From contig CANMOY010000002.1 in NCBI GenBank assembly GCA_947499595.1, forward strand, positions 186,001 to 250,000: a stretch of DNA of 64,000 bases, in the 5' to 3' direction. Below are positions 43,756 to 51,547 of this stretch, piece after piece (positions within the stretch are counted from its first letter, which is position 1; each line of letters begins with the position of its first letter). The notes below the pieces were generated by a model. It had not been told where the DNA came from and did not search any database. It saw nothing but the letters and a program-made list of their open reading frames with translations. The translations under genes and the position numbers were made by a program. This DNA comes from an uncultured Mesonia sp. (GTDB lineage: Bacteria; Bacteroidota; Bacteroidia; Flavobacteriales; Flavobacteriaceae).

Positions 43756-44415
43756 GTGCCCAATTTACATAAATTTATACAAAGTAACTATTTTTACTAC
43801 CTAATAATTCACCAAAAAAGCTATGTTTTGAAAGATAAATCCCTTCCGCAGACTAAGAAAATAGTGGTATTTGCCTCAGGTAAAGGCTCTAATGCCAAAA
43901 AGATTATACAGCACTTTGATAGCCACGCTGAGGTAGAAGTAAGTCACGTTTTCTCTAATAAAAAGACAGCTCCTGTCTTAAAAATGGCCCATGAGCATGG
44001 GGTACAAGCCGTACATTTTGACAAAGCAGCTTTGTATGAAAGTAATGAACTTTTGCAAATGTTGCAGCAAATAAAGCCCGACCTTATTGTTCTGGCCGGT
44101 TTTTTATGGTTAATGCCTAAAGCGATTATTGAGGCCTTTCCTAATAAAATAATCAACGTTCATCCTGCTTTGTTACCTAAATATGGAGGTAAAGGTATGT
44201 ACGGTAGTTTTGTACACCGAGCGGTTTTACAAAATAATGACACCGAAACAGGTATAACTTTTCATTATGTGAATGAGAATTATGATGAAGGCGAGCATAT
44301 AGCGCAATTTAAAGTACCCATTAAACCCGATGAAACCTTAGATTCCTTACAAGAGAAAATTCACGGTTTAGAGCATGAGCATTTTGTTCAAATAATAGAA
44401 AACTTATTGCAATAA
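43756..44415 (+). CDS. purN: Phosphoribosylglycinamide formyltransferase
   Basis: It formylates GAR with 10-formyl-THF in purine synthesis. The core starts KKIVVFASGKGSNAKKIIQ and carries the folate/catalytic region LAGFLWLMPKAII, the catalytic NVHPALLP with Asn-His, and GITFHYVNENYDEGEHIAQ with the catalytic Asp. The first ATG gives 219 residues but adds an odd, unconserved 24-residue N-terminus. An in-frame TTG at 43828 (then KDKSLPQTKKIV) is a likelier start. The gene is divergent from acpP and shares one base with the next gene (TAATG). Confidence 0.92.
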   Translation: MPNLHKFIQSNYFYYLIIHQKSYVLKDKSLPQTKKIVVFASGKGSNAKKIIQHFDSHAEVEVSHVFSNKKTAPVLKMAHEHGVQAVHFDKAALYESNELLQMLQQIKPDLIVLAGFLWLMPKAIIEAFPNKIINVHPALLPKYGGKGMYGSFVHRAVLQNNDTETGITFHYVNENYDEGEHIAQFKVPIKPDETLDSLQEKIHGLEHEHFVQIIENLLQ

Positions 44416-45053
44416 TGGCTAAAAGGCAAAAGTATTATGTTGTTTGGCAAGGAAGAAAAACCGGCATTTTCACCTCCTGGGAAGATTGTAAAGCACAAAT
44501 CACAGGTTACCAAGGAGCGCAATACAAGAGTTTTTCTAGTTTTACTGAAGCACAAAAAGCTTTTAATAAAGCCTACGATGAGGTAAAGGCAAAGGCGCAT
44601 AATAAAAATGAGCCCAGTTTAGAACAACTTGAACGCAGAGTTAAAGAAGTAGATTTTAATGCGCTGGCGGTTGATGCCGCTTCAAGCGGAAACCCGGGAA
44701 AGGTGGAATACCGGGGTGTTTGGATGAAAAACAACAAGCAAATTTTTCATAAAGGTCCTTTTGAAGAAGGAACCAATAATATTGGTGAATTTCTAGCACT
44801 TGTACACGCACTGGCTTTACTTAAAAAAAACCAATATACTCACGCCGTTTATTCCGATTCAAAAATTGCGATTGGCTGGGTGTATAAAAAGAAATGTAAT
44901 ACTAAATTAAAACGAAACCCTAAGAATGCCGCGATTTTTGAATTGATAGATCGTGCCGAAAAATGGCTGGCAACGAATTACTTCACCACCAAAATCATAA
45001 AATGGGATACTAAAAACTGGGGAGAAATCCCTGCGGATTTTGGGAGGAAGTAG
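44415..45053 (+). CDS. Ribonuclease HI with N-terminal viroplasmin-type RNA-binding domain
   Basis: This 212-residue enzyme cuts RNA in RNA-DNA hybrids. The N-terminal caulimovirus-viroplasmin/HBD domain (about 6-50, YYVVWQGRKTGIFTSWEDCK) binds hybrids. The RNase H fold (about 78-212) has the acidic residues in AVDAASSGNPG, NNIGEFLALVHAL, AVYSDSKIAIGW and, near the end, IPADFGRK. The start overlaps the purN stop by one base, so it is co-translated with purN. A long hairpin follows. Confidence 0.93.
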   Translation: MAKRQKYYVVWQGRKTGIFTSWEDCKAQITGYQGAQYKSFSSFTEAQKAFNKAYDEVKAKAHNKNEPSLEQLERRVKEVDFNALAVDAASSGNPGKVEYRGVWMKNNKQIFHKGPFEEGTNNIGEFLALVHALALLKKNQYTHAVYSDSKIAIGWVYKKKCNTKLKRNPKNAAIFELIDRAEKWLATNYFTTKIIKWDTKNWGEIPADFGRK

Positions 45054-45054
45054 T

Positions 45055-45088
45055 ATAGCACATCTTTTAATATTAAAAGATGAGCTAT
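45055..45088. terminator. Long hairpin after the RNase HI gene
   Basis: ATAGC, a mismatch, and CATCTTTTAA pair with TTAAAAGATG, the mismatch, and GCTAT. It sits 1 nt after the stop and between convergent genes, so it may end both transcripts, although there is no clear T-run. Confidence 0.6.
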
Positions 45089-45099
45089 ATTAGAAGGTA

Positions 45100-45255
45100 T
45101 TACTTTTTATAGAATTTTATATAGTATATTATCATAAAAAAACCTGCAAATAGTATTGGTAGAAAATATTTCAAACCAAAAAATAGATATGTGCACATTG
45201 CAGCTATTATATATATAGCTATAATTATCGAAATACCTTTATATTTCAATTTCAT
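45100..45255 (-). CDS. Tiny two-helix membrane protein
   Basis: About 51 residues starting MKLKYKGISIIIAIYIIA give two transmembrane helices (about 7-24 and 27-46) and a basic end YYIKFYKK. The inner ATG is preferred because the upstream extension overlaps the previous gene. It starts 19 nt after the stop of the glycine-rich ORF, suggesting one transcript. Size and position would suit a bacteriocin-immunity-type protein, but this is only inference from context; there is no recognised family. Confidence 0.55.
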   Translation of the reverse strand: MKLKYKGISIIIAIYIIAAMCTYLFFGLKYFLPILFAGFFMIIYYIKFYKK

Positions 45256-45274
45256 AGTTACAGATTCTAGCAAA

Positions 45275-45589
45275 TTACCACATATCGAAGATAGCATCCA
45301 TTATATGTCCAGCTGCTGTCAAACCAGATGTAGTTATCGCTCCTCCAATTATTGCACCTGTATATCCTAATTGTCCAATAGGAGGTGGAGCAAATACATT
45401 AACTGCCCATGTAGCTCCCGCAGCAATTACACCACCAGCAACATCCATCGCTCCAATTTCTGCTAGCGCTCTTCCCACGCTTTTAGAACTTGTTGGTTCA
45501 ACCAAACCTTTATCTATAAACGCTTGTTTCCAATGACTTAAATTTTCAGACCAATAATTTAATGAATACTTTTGTATATTAGAAGCCAC
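45275..45589 (-). CDS. Glycine-rich, bacteriocin-like ORF (5' end unresolved)
   Basis: From the first canonical start (GTG) this encodes 104 residues. A polar helical part (YWSENLSHWKQAFIDKG) is followed by a hydrophobic Gly/Ala-rich C-terminus with GxxxG-like spacing (GAMDVAGGVIAAGATWA, then FAPPPIGQLGYTGAIIGGAI). That end resembles pore-forming class II bacteriocins or toxin membrane domains. The same frame stays open for another 61 codons upstream, back to the CPBP protease stop, and that part also looks coding, so the GTG is probably internal. No signal peptide remains. It could be a truncated secreted protein, a product started at a non-standard codon, or a fusion partner through stop read-through. 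Confidence 0.5.
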   Translation of the reverse strand: MASNIQKYSLNYWSENLSHWKQAFIDKGLVEPTSSKSVGRALAEIGAMDVAGGVIAAGATWAVNVFAPPPIGQLGYTGAIIGGAITTSGLTAAGHIMDAIFDMW

Positions 45590-45772
45590 ATAAATAAAAG
45601 ATAAATCTTTATTGTTTATTTCTTCATCTTCATATGCATTAATTTCAATTTCTTCAATCCTAGTAATTATCTCATTTAAAGAAGAATCTTCATTTAAAGC
45701 TATAAATAATTGATCTAAATAATACCTAGCGTCTTCACTAATTTGGTTTGCATTTGTTATAATTATAAAATT
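45590..45772 (-). other. In-frame coding-like extension between CPBP stop and the glycine-rich ORF
   Basis: These 61 codons contain no stop and continue exactly the frame of the CPBP protease gene after its TAA. The translation is Glu/Ile/Asp-rich and helical (ISEDARYYLDQLFIALNED), as expected for real protein. It offers no ATG, GTG or TTG; the only nearby ATG (at about 45753) is in another frame and soon stops. Either a leader-encoding segment was deleted, or initiation or read-through is unusual. Confidence 0.5.
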
Positions 45773-46606
45773 TTAATTTAACTTAAAAAAAATCACATCT
45801 TTAAAATCTACTTTTCTTAAAATGATAACACCTAAAAAAATAAAAAATACAGATATGCAACAAACCAAGCTTGTCTCTATAATCAATTGCAAAAACGTAA
45901 GATTGTTATTTACAGAAATAGTTATTTTTTCATACTTAACAATAAGGTCATCAATATTAGATACAACATTATTAATAAAATGAAAAAAAATAAGGACAAT
46001 CAAAGATTTTGTCTTTAAATATACAGCAGAGTATAGAAAACCTAAAGAAATAGCAAATATTACCTGATATAAAATAGAATATATATCTTGAGTTTTATTA
46101 AAAAAATTTATAAAGTGGGGCAACCCAAAAAGTAAGGCACTTTTAATGATGATAATTGATACATTTTTATAATTATGATTAAGTAAAAAACTCAATGTAA
46201 AACCTCGAAAAAACAATTCTTCTAGAAATGCTGAAAAAAAAATATTCAAGCTATAAATCAAAATTATACAAAGAGGCAGCTCATAAGAATCTAAATATTT
46301 AATATTCGAGAATATATTTGTAAAAATTAGAAGAGCTAAAACTAAAGGCAAAAAATAAATAACATTAGTCTCTTTTATGTTATAAAATGAAATTTTATAC
46401 TTATATCGCTTCAGTATATAAAAAACGAAACCTAAGCATATAAAGTTTAAAACTAAAAGCTCTAAATAATTAAAAAATATATTTTCTAGATCAAAAGCAA
46501 TAAAGTTTACAAATAGTAGCCTTAAAGGCAAAGCCTTTATGAGGAGAATGACTATTAAAAAAAATAAAATGTTTAATTCACTGTATTTTTTTAGCAAATT
46601 TTTCAT
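45773..46606 (-). CDS. CPBP-family intramembrane metalloprotease-like protein (Abi family)
   Basis: This 277-residue, very hydrophobic protein has about eight helices. The CPBP/Rce1 motifs are intact: EELFFRG with Glu129/Glu130/Arg134, FGLPH with His164, and FFHFINN with His209 and Asn212/213. Such proteins process peptides or act in bacteriocin immunity; other members are membrane protein chaperones. I chose the ATG over a TTG 21 nt upstream. The coding DNA is visibly AT-richer than the backbone genes, which suggests horizontal acquisition. It is followed in frame by the glycine-rich ORF. Confidence 0.85.
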   Translation of the reverse strand: MKNLLKKYSELNILFFLIVILLIKALPLRLLFVNFIAFDLENIFFNYLELLVLNFICLGFVFYILKRYKYKISFYNIKETNVIYFLPLVLALLIFTNIFSNIKYLDSYELPLCIILIYSLNIFFSAFLEELFFRGFTLSFLLNHNYKNVSIIIIKSALLFGLPHFINFFNKTQDIYSILYQVIFAISLGFLYSAVYLKTKSLIVLIFFHFINNVVSNIDDLIVKYEKITISVNNNLTFLQLIIETSLVCCISVFFIFLGVIILRKVDFKDVIFFKLN

Positions 46607-46714
46607 ATATAAATTTCTTTGGGGCAAGCCTAAGGAGCATTTTAGCGAAACGCATTAATAAACTTTTAAAATTTATTAACGAGACAATTTTTGGGAGCAT
46701 TTACTCTTTTAGGT

Positions 46715-46741
46715 AAAACGACCTAGAAAACTAGGCCGTTT
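46715..46741 (-). terminator. Intrinsic terminator of the Cys-rich lipoprotein gene
   Basis: In the minus-strand RNA an 11-bp stem (one G-U pair) closes a UUUU loop and is followed by UUUUA. It lies 13 nt after the stop codon, so the lipoprotein gene is transcribed separately from the CPBP gene. Confidence 0.75.
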
Positions 46742-46753
46742 CAAATCAGTTAA

Positions 46754-47449
46754 TTACCAACTTAAATTGAAATCAAATGAGAAATCAATATCACCGCAGT
46801 TTTCAAAACAGATACAACCAAGTTCATCCCAAATCCAATCAGCGATACAGCCTTCTGAACAAAAATAAACACTTTCACAATGACCGCTAACATGAGCTTT
46901 TAGTTCTACTTCAGGTTTCTTTGGCTTGCTCCCCGATGCTGCTTGCAAATCAGCTACGTATTCATAATATAAATCTATTAACTCTTCATTATGCTGAAAT
47001 TCTTGTGATTTAAAAACATAATCGAGATACGAAACAATTGGATGTTCATCATCATACTCCACATTATCTTCTTCTTTATAAGAGTACTCTTCCAAACTAG
47101 TGTATATGCCGTCATTTGCAATTAGATCATTGCCTTCTCCATCATCACTAAATGGATAACCTCCAAGACCAATCTTATTCTTACTCCAACTTTCTTCAGA
47201 AAAATTCGCTAAGTAAATCTCTCTAACAAATTTCTCAGAACTTAAAGACCTTACTCTTGCATCAACAACTGCCATATGTTTTCTAAAAAACTTTAAACTT
47301 TCTTCTTCAGGAGTCATATCAACACTTAAAGTGCTATTAAAGGTATTACTACTATTCACAGTCTCTTCTTGAACTCCCTCTTTACTACAACCCACAAAAA
47401 TTAAACTTGCAATGAACATCGCAAAGGGTACTCTAAATAAATTTTCCAT
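46754..47449 (-). CDS. Secreted lipoprotein with C-terminal six-cysteine cluster
   Basis: This 231-residue lipoprotein has the lipobox FVGC (Cys21). A helical region (about 45-90) is followed by an Asp/Gly loop, DDGEGNDLIANDGIYTS, of the kind found in choice-of-anchor X-like beta domains. An acidic linker comes next, then a compact tail with Cys191, 197, 201, 212, 214 and 218 and several Trp/Phe (GCIADWIWDELGCICFENC). The tail looks like a disulfide-knotted or metal-binding peptide. I do not recognise the family. Its leader resembles that of the small secreted gene at 25.9-26.2 kb. It lies upstream of the CPBP gene, with a terminator between. Confidence 0.75.
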   Translation of the reverse strand: MENLFRVPFAMFIASLIFVGCSKEGVQEETVNSSNTFNSTLSVDMTPEEESLKFFRKHMAVVDARVRSLSSEKFVREIYLANFSEESWSKNKIGLGGYPFSDDGEGNDLIANDGIYTSLEEYSYKEEDNVEYDDEHPIVSYLDYVFKSQEFQHNEELIDLYYEYVADLQAASGSKPKKPEVELKAHVSGHCESVYFCSEGCIADWIWDELGCICFENCGDIDFSFDFNLSW

Positions 47450-47761
47450 TTTTTAAATAAATAGTTAAATTAAATATTAATTTTTGTTGATCAACGGCTG
47501 CAAATCAAAAAAAAAAAACGATTAAAACAAATATAACTAGATAAAAATGTTAAATAATATTAACAAGGATACAATTTATTAAGGATTTTTACAGAGAGTA
47601 ATCTACAAATTAAGCTAATTTTTAATGGTATTTATATTTTAAACCATGGCTTAACCATGCTGGTAGTAGCTCAAAGTTTGATTTTTTAGCATAGCTGGTT
47701 GTTTCTAGAAATAAAAATTTTTAAACTCCCATGATTTTTAACAAGTCAATAAAAAAACTTA
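47450..47761. other. Gene-free AT-rich gap
   Basis: These 312 nt hold a TATATTTG promoter box (minus strand, 47528-47535), a 12-nt A-run (47507-47518) just downstream of it, and a short inverted repeat CATGG/CCATG around 47646-47660. I see no coding frame and no RNA gene. Confidence 0.5.
47528..47535 (-). promoter_or_regulatory. Putative -7 element of the Cys-rich lipoprotein gene
   Basis: The minus strand reads TATATTTG, then TTTTAATCG and twelve T. Transcription would start near the CG and run straight into the T-tract. A very similar arrangement precedes the small secreted gene at 26.2 kb. Confidence 0.5.
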
Positions 47762-48097
47762 TTATGACGGGAATAATAAAACCTTAATGGCTATCAATAC
47801 CATGGTATAAACACTTAGAGTATAAATAATTTTGGTGGTAGAAGGTTTTAATTTGTACAGCCGGTAGTTTAAGTAGAAACTAAGTATTAAGGAGGGGATA
47901 AACAGCAAAAAAATCTTTACGCTCATTAGTTTTAAACTTATGAGACCTATGAATACTATAGAGGCTATAAATTGTAAAAAAAATAAAATTTTACCGTGTT
48001 TAACTGTAACCAATGCTTCATTTTGGTGCTTATATTCTTTCAAAAAATACAATATTGCCAAAAGAAGTAATAATCCGTTTAAGTAAATATCGTTCAT
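47762..48097 (-). CDS. Small integral membrane protein of unknown function
   Basis: This 111-residue protein has four hydrophobic helices (about 5-20, 35-52, 58-78, 88-108) and short charged loops. There is no recognised family and no signal peptide beyond the first helix. It stands alone in the AT-rich accessory segment. A TATATTTG box lies 134 nt upstream on the same strand. Confidence 0.65.
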   Translation of the reverse strand: MNDIYLNGLLLLLAILYFLKEYKHQNEALVTVKHGKILFFLQFIASIVFIGLISLKLMSVKIFLLFIPSLILSFYLNYRLYKLKPSTTKIIYTLSVYTMVLIAIKVLLFPS

Positions 48098-48230
48098 AAG
48101 TAAAAAAAATAACCCATTAGTCTTATTGCGGTACCGCGAGCTTGTCTTCTATTGTTAGTGTAATACGAAGTTAAGGTTTCAGCATAATCTATACAACATA
48201 AATCTGTTAGCCTTAATTTCCCTGTAAAGG

Positions 48231-48238
48231 CAAATATA
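48231..48238 (-). promoter_or_regulatory. Putative -7 element for the small membrane protein gene
   Basis: The minus strand reads TATATTTG, a full match, with a leader of about 125 nt to the start codon. No -33 is obvious. Confidence 0.35.
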
Positions 48239-48455
48239 CAAACATAAAGCATTCAAAATCATAAGCATTATAAATCACTTGGTAGCACTTTTCATTTGTT
48301 CTTTAAAATCAAGATCTTTCACATTTTTTACGTGGCTGTAAATCGCTGCTTTTGTTCAAAAATATAATTTTTTTTAATCAGCTTAATTGGGCTTAAATAA
48401 TTAGAAATTTAAATAGACATCTGTTTCTTACTGCTAAAAATTGTATTAAACACCT

Positions 48456-48463
48456 TATATTTG
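48456..48463 (+). promoter_or_regulatory. Putative -7 element of the PfkB kinase gene
   Basis: TATATTTG is a full TAnnTTTG match, 17 nt before the start codon, which implies a very short leader. A TTG lies 12 nt upstream, closer than the usual spacing. Confidence 0.5.
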
Positions 48464-48480
48464 CCGAAAATTTAAAAAGC

Positions 48481-49404
48481 ATGAGTAAACTTTTAATTGT
48501 GGGAACGGTAGCTTTTGATGCCATTGAGACTCCCTTTGGGAAAACAGATAAGATTTTAGGTGGTGCGGGAACCTACATTGGTTTAGCAGCACAAAAGTTT
48601 GGTGTAAATAGCGCTATTGTTTCTGTAGTGGGAGGTGATTTTCCTCAAAAATACATAGATATCTTTCATGAAAAGTCTATCAATATAGATGGGCTAGAGG
48701 TAATTCAAGATGGTAAAACTTTTTTTTGGAGCGGTAGATACCATAATGATATGAATACTCGCGACACCCTAGACACGCAATTAAATGTTTTAGAAAATTT
48801 TGATCCAGTAGTACCCGATGCTTTTCAAGATGCAGAGGTGGTAATGTTGGGTAATTTACATCCTGCTGTACAAATGGGGGTGATCAATCAGGTTAAGCAA
48901 CCTAAACTGATAATTCTAGATACCATGAACTTTTGGATGGATCATACGCTATCAGAGCTTAAAGAGGTGATTGCAAAAGTAGATGTTATTACTATAAATG
49001 ATGAAGAAGCAAGACAACTTTCTGGCGAATATTCACTGGTAAAAGCTGCACGGGCAATCGAAGAAATGGGACCAAAATATGTGGTGATTAAAAAAGGAGA
49101 GCACGGAGCTTTATTATTTGATAAAAATGAAATGTTTTTTGCGCCTGCCTTACCCTTAGAAGAGGTTTTTGATCCAACTGGGGCGGGAGATACTTTTGCG
49201 GGTGGTTTTGCCGGCTACCTAGCTAAAACACAAGATTATTCGTTTGCCAATATGAAGAAAGCTATAATTTACGGCTCTAACCTAGCATCTTTCTGTGTAG
49301 AAAAATTTGGTACCGAGCGCATGCTAAATCTTGAGGATCAAGAAATTGAGGAGCGACTGAAAGTTTTTAAATCCTTAACTCAATTTGAAATAGATTTAAA
49401 TTAA
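48481..49404 (+). CDS. PfkB-family carbohydrate/nucleoside kinase
   Basis: This 307-residue ribokinase-fold enzyme has the N-terminal sugar-binding glycines (KILGGAGTYIGLAAQKFG) and the ATP/anion-hole signature DPTGAGDTFAGGFAG with catalytic Asp237. The substrate could be a sugar or a nucleoside such as adenosine or inosine. The neighbouring purF gene slightly favours a purine nucleoside, but this is only context. It has its own promoter-like box and terminator. Confidence 0.9.
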   Translation: MSKLLIVGTVAFDAIETPFGKTDKILGGAGTYIGLAAQKFGVNSAIVSVVGGDFPQKYIDIFHEKSINIDGLEVIQDGKTFFWSGRYHNDMNTRDTLDTQLNVLENFDPVVPDAFQDAEVVMLGNLHPAVQMGVINQVKQPKLIILDTMNFWMDHTLSELKEVIAKVDVITINDEEARQLSGEYSLVKAARAIEEMGPKYVVIKKGEHGALLFDKNEMFFAPALPLEEVFDPTGAGDTFAGGFAGYLAKTQDYSFANMKKAIIYGSNLASFCVEKFGTERMLNLEDQEIEERLKVFKSLTQFEIDLN

Positions 49405-49410
49405 TTTTGT

Positions 49411-49436
49411 ACCCTGCCCGCTTGGCAGGGTTTTTT
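49411..49436 (+). terminator. Intrinsic terminator of the PfkB kinase gene
   Basis: ACCCTGCC pairs with GGCAGGGT around CGCTT, followed by a T-run. It lies 6 nt after the stop and separates the kinase from purF, whose start is 24 nt further on. Confidence 0.9.
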
Positions 49437-49459
49437 AATACAACAACACAACACACATT

Positions 49460-51358
49460 ATGAGCGACGCGATTAAACATGAATGCGGAATAGCGCTACT
49501 TAGGCTAAGAAAACCTTTAGAATTTTATAAAGAGAAATACGGCACGGCATTTTATGGTGTAAATAAAATGTACCTGATGCTCGAAAAACAACACAATAGA
49601 GGTCAAGATGGTGCTGGTTTGGCGAGTATAAAATTAAACACTCAACCTGGCGAGCGCTATATCAGTCGGGTGCGTTCTAACCAGGCCCAACCCATTCAAG
49701 ATATTTTTGCTCAAATTAACGATCGTATCAATACCAGTTTAAAAGACAACCCAGCTTACGCGGATGATGTTGCAGCACAAAAAAAGAACATACCTTATAT
49801 AGGAGAGTTGTTTTTGGGGCATGTGCGCTATGGTACTTTTGGTAATAACAGTATAGAGGCGGTACACCCGTTTTTGCGTCAAAACAATTGGATGCATAGA
49901 AATCTAATTGTGGCAGGAAACTTTAATATGACTAATGTAAGTACCATGTTTGAAAACTTGGTAGAGCTGGGGCAACACCCCAAAGAAAAAGCCGATACCG
50001 TTACGGTAATGGAAAAAATTGGTCATTTTTTAGATTCTGAAGTAGAAAAATTATACAAAAAAGCAAAAAAAGAAGGCTACTCTAAAAAAGAGGCCTCTCC
50101 TTATATTGCAAAAAAATTGAACGTCGCTAAAATCTTAAAACGCTCTTCAAAAGATTGGGATGGCGGTTATGCTATGGCTGGTTTAATAGGTCACGGTGAT
50201 TCTTTTGTACTTAGAGATCCTGCCGGGATAAGACCCGTTTACTATTATATTGATGATGAGGTGGTGGTTACCGCTTCAGAAAGGCCAGTAATACAAACCG
50301 CTTTTAATGTTCCTTTTGAATCGGTTAAAGAATTAGAACCAGGTCACGCTTTGATCACTAAAAAAGACGGTAAAACACAGATCAAAAAAATTATTGAGCC
50401 TTTAACGCGAAAGGCTTGCTCGTTTGAACGGATTTATTTTTCGAGAGGTAGCGATGCAGAGATTTATCAAGAGCGTAAAAACTTAGGAAAATACATTATG
50501 CCCGATGTGCTTAAAGCGATAGATCACGATACGATTAATGCTGTTTTCTCTTTTATACCCAATACAGCCGAAACTTCATTTTACGGAATGGTCGAAGCTG
50601 CGCAAGATGAACTCAACCGCCAAAAGAATGAGGCTATCTTAAAGGAAAAAGAAAATCTAACCGATGAACGACTTACCGAAATTCTCTCGCATAGATTACG
50701 AACAGAAAAAATAGCCATTAAAGATGCTAAATTACGTACCTTCATTACCGAAGATAGCAGCCGAGACGATTTGGTGGCGCATGTTTATGATGTTACTTAT
50801 GGGGTAGTAAAGCCTACAGATAACCTAGTCATTATAGATGACTCGATTGTACGGGGAACAACTTTAAAGAAGAGTATTTTAACCATGCTCGATCGTTTAA
50901 ATCCCAAGAAAATAGTAGTAGTATCGTCGGCTCCCCAAATAAGATACCCCGACTGCTATGGTATAGACATGGCTAGATTAGAAGATTTTGTGGCTTTTCG
51001 AGCTGCCTTGGAGCTTTTAAAAGAAAACAATCAATACGCTATTGTAGAACAGGTGTATGAAAAATGCAAAGCCCAAACCGAGCTAGAAGACCATGAGGTG
51101 AAAAATTTTGTAAAAGAGATTTATGCGCCATTTAGTGATGAAGAGATTTCAGACAAAATAGGAGAATTATTAAAAAATGATGCAATTACTACAGAGGTAA
51201 AGGTAATTTATCAAAAGATTGAGCAATTGCATAAAGCTTGTCCTAAAAATTTAGGCGACTGGTATTTTACTGGAGATTATCCTACCCATGGAGGTAACCG
51301 TGTGGTCAATAGAGCATTTATTAACTTTTATGAAGGCAATAAAAGCCGAGCGTATTAA
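49460..51358 (+). CDS. purF: Amidophosphoribosyltransferase, long form
   Basis: It transfers glutamine-derived ammonia to PRPP, the first committed step of purine synthesis. The N-terminal nucleophile is Cys9 (KHECGIALLRL), which needs removal of an 8-residue propeptide. The glutaminase domain shows HNRGQDGAGLAS and LFLGHVRYGTFG. The PRPP-binding loop is VIIDDSIVRGTT (about 457-468). At 632 residues it is clearly longer than the ~470-510 of usual PurF. There are extra segments in the glutaminase domain (Lys-rich, about 190-225) and a helical C-terminal extension (~520-632). Long forms are common in Bacteroidota and can coexist with a standard PurF. Confidence 0.9.
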   Translation: MSDAIKHECGIALLRLRKPLEFYKEKYGTAFYGVNKMYLMLEKQHNRGQDGAGLASIKLNTQPGERYISRVRSNQAQPIQDIFAQINDRINTSLKDNPAYADDVAAQKKNIPYIGELFLGHVRYGTFGNNSIEAVHPFLRQNNWMHRNLIVAGNFNMTNVSTMFENLVELGQHPKEKADTVTVMEKIGHFLDSEVEKLYKKAKKEGYSKKEASPYIAKKLNVAKILKRSSKDWDGGYAMAGLIGHGDSFVLRDPAGIRPVYYYIDDEVVVTASERPVIQTAFNVPFESVKELEPGHALITKKDGKTQIKKIIEPLTRKACSFERIYFSRGSDAEIYQERKNLGKYIMPDVLKAIDHDTINAVFSFIPNTAETSFYGMVEAAQDELNRQKNEAILKEKENLTDERLTEILSHRLRTEKIAIKDAKLRTFITEDSSRDDLVAHVYDVTYGVVKPTDNLVIIDDSIVRGTTLKKSILTMLDRLNPKKIVVVSSAPQIRYPDCYGIDMARLEDFVAFRAALELLKENNQYAIVEQVYEKCKAQTELEDHEVKNFVKEIYAPFSDEEISDKIGELLKNDAITTEVKVIYQKIEQLHKACPKNLGDWYFTGDYPTHGGNRVVNRAFINFYEGNKSRAY

Positions 51359-51429
51359 ATAAAAGTGCTAATTATTTAATTTTTTAGCTTTTTTATTGAT
51401 TTTATTTAGGTTTATTGTTTCAAAAAATA

Positions 51430-51437
51430 TATATTTG
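51430..51437 (+). promoter_or_regulatory. Orphan -7 element downstream of purF
   Basis: TATATTTG matches the consensus but has no gene in range. A strong terminator ends about 75 nt downstream, so the pair could define a small RNA. Confidence 0.35.
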
Positions 51438-51443
51438 AGTATC

Positions 51444-51512
51444 CATAATCTAAGTAGGTTAAGTTTATGGTAAAATTTGGGGCAAAAAGGTGGTGTTTAC
51501 CACCTTTTTTTT
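51444..51512 (+). ncRNA. Candidate small RNA between purF and sodA
   Basis: The putative transcript starts after the TATATTTG box and ends at a textbook terminator hairpin. It would be about 70 nt with an unstructured AU-rich 5' half. It could equally be just the tail of the purF mRNA. No known RNA family is recognised. Confidence 0.25.
51484..51512 (+). terminator. Intrinsic terminator downstream of purF
   Basis: AAAAAGGTGGT pairs perfectly with ACCACCTTTTT around GTTT, followed by more T. It is 126 nt past the purF stop, unusually far for this window. Confidence 0.85.
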
Positions 51513-51547
51513 GCATTTTTAAAACGCTAATTCTTTTAGTTTGTTAT

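Larger units (their letters stand above)
48098..48480. other. Gene-free intergenic gap before the PfkB kinase
   Basis: This 383-nt stretch contains -7-like boxes for both flanking genes and a perfect GC-rich 10-bp palindrome, GCGGTACCGC (48128-48137), that stands out in AT-rich DNA. No frame with coding character, tRNA or known riboswitch is apparent. Confidence 0.5.
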
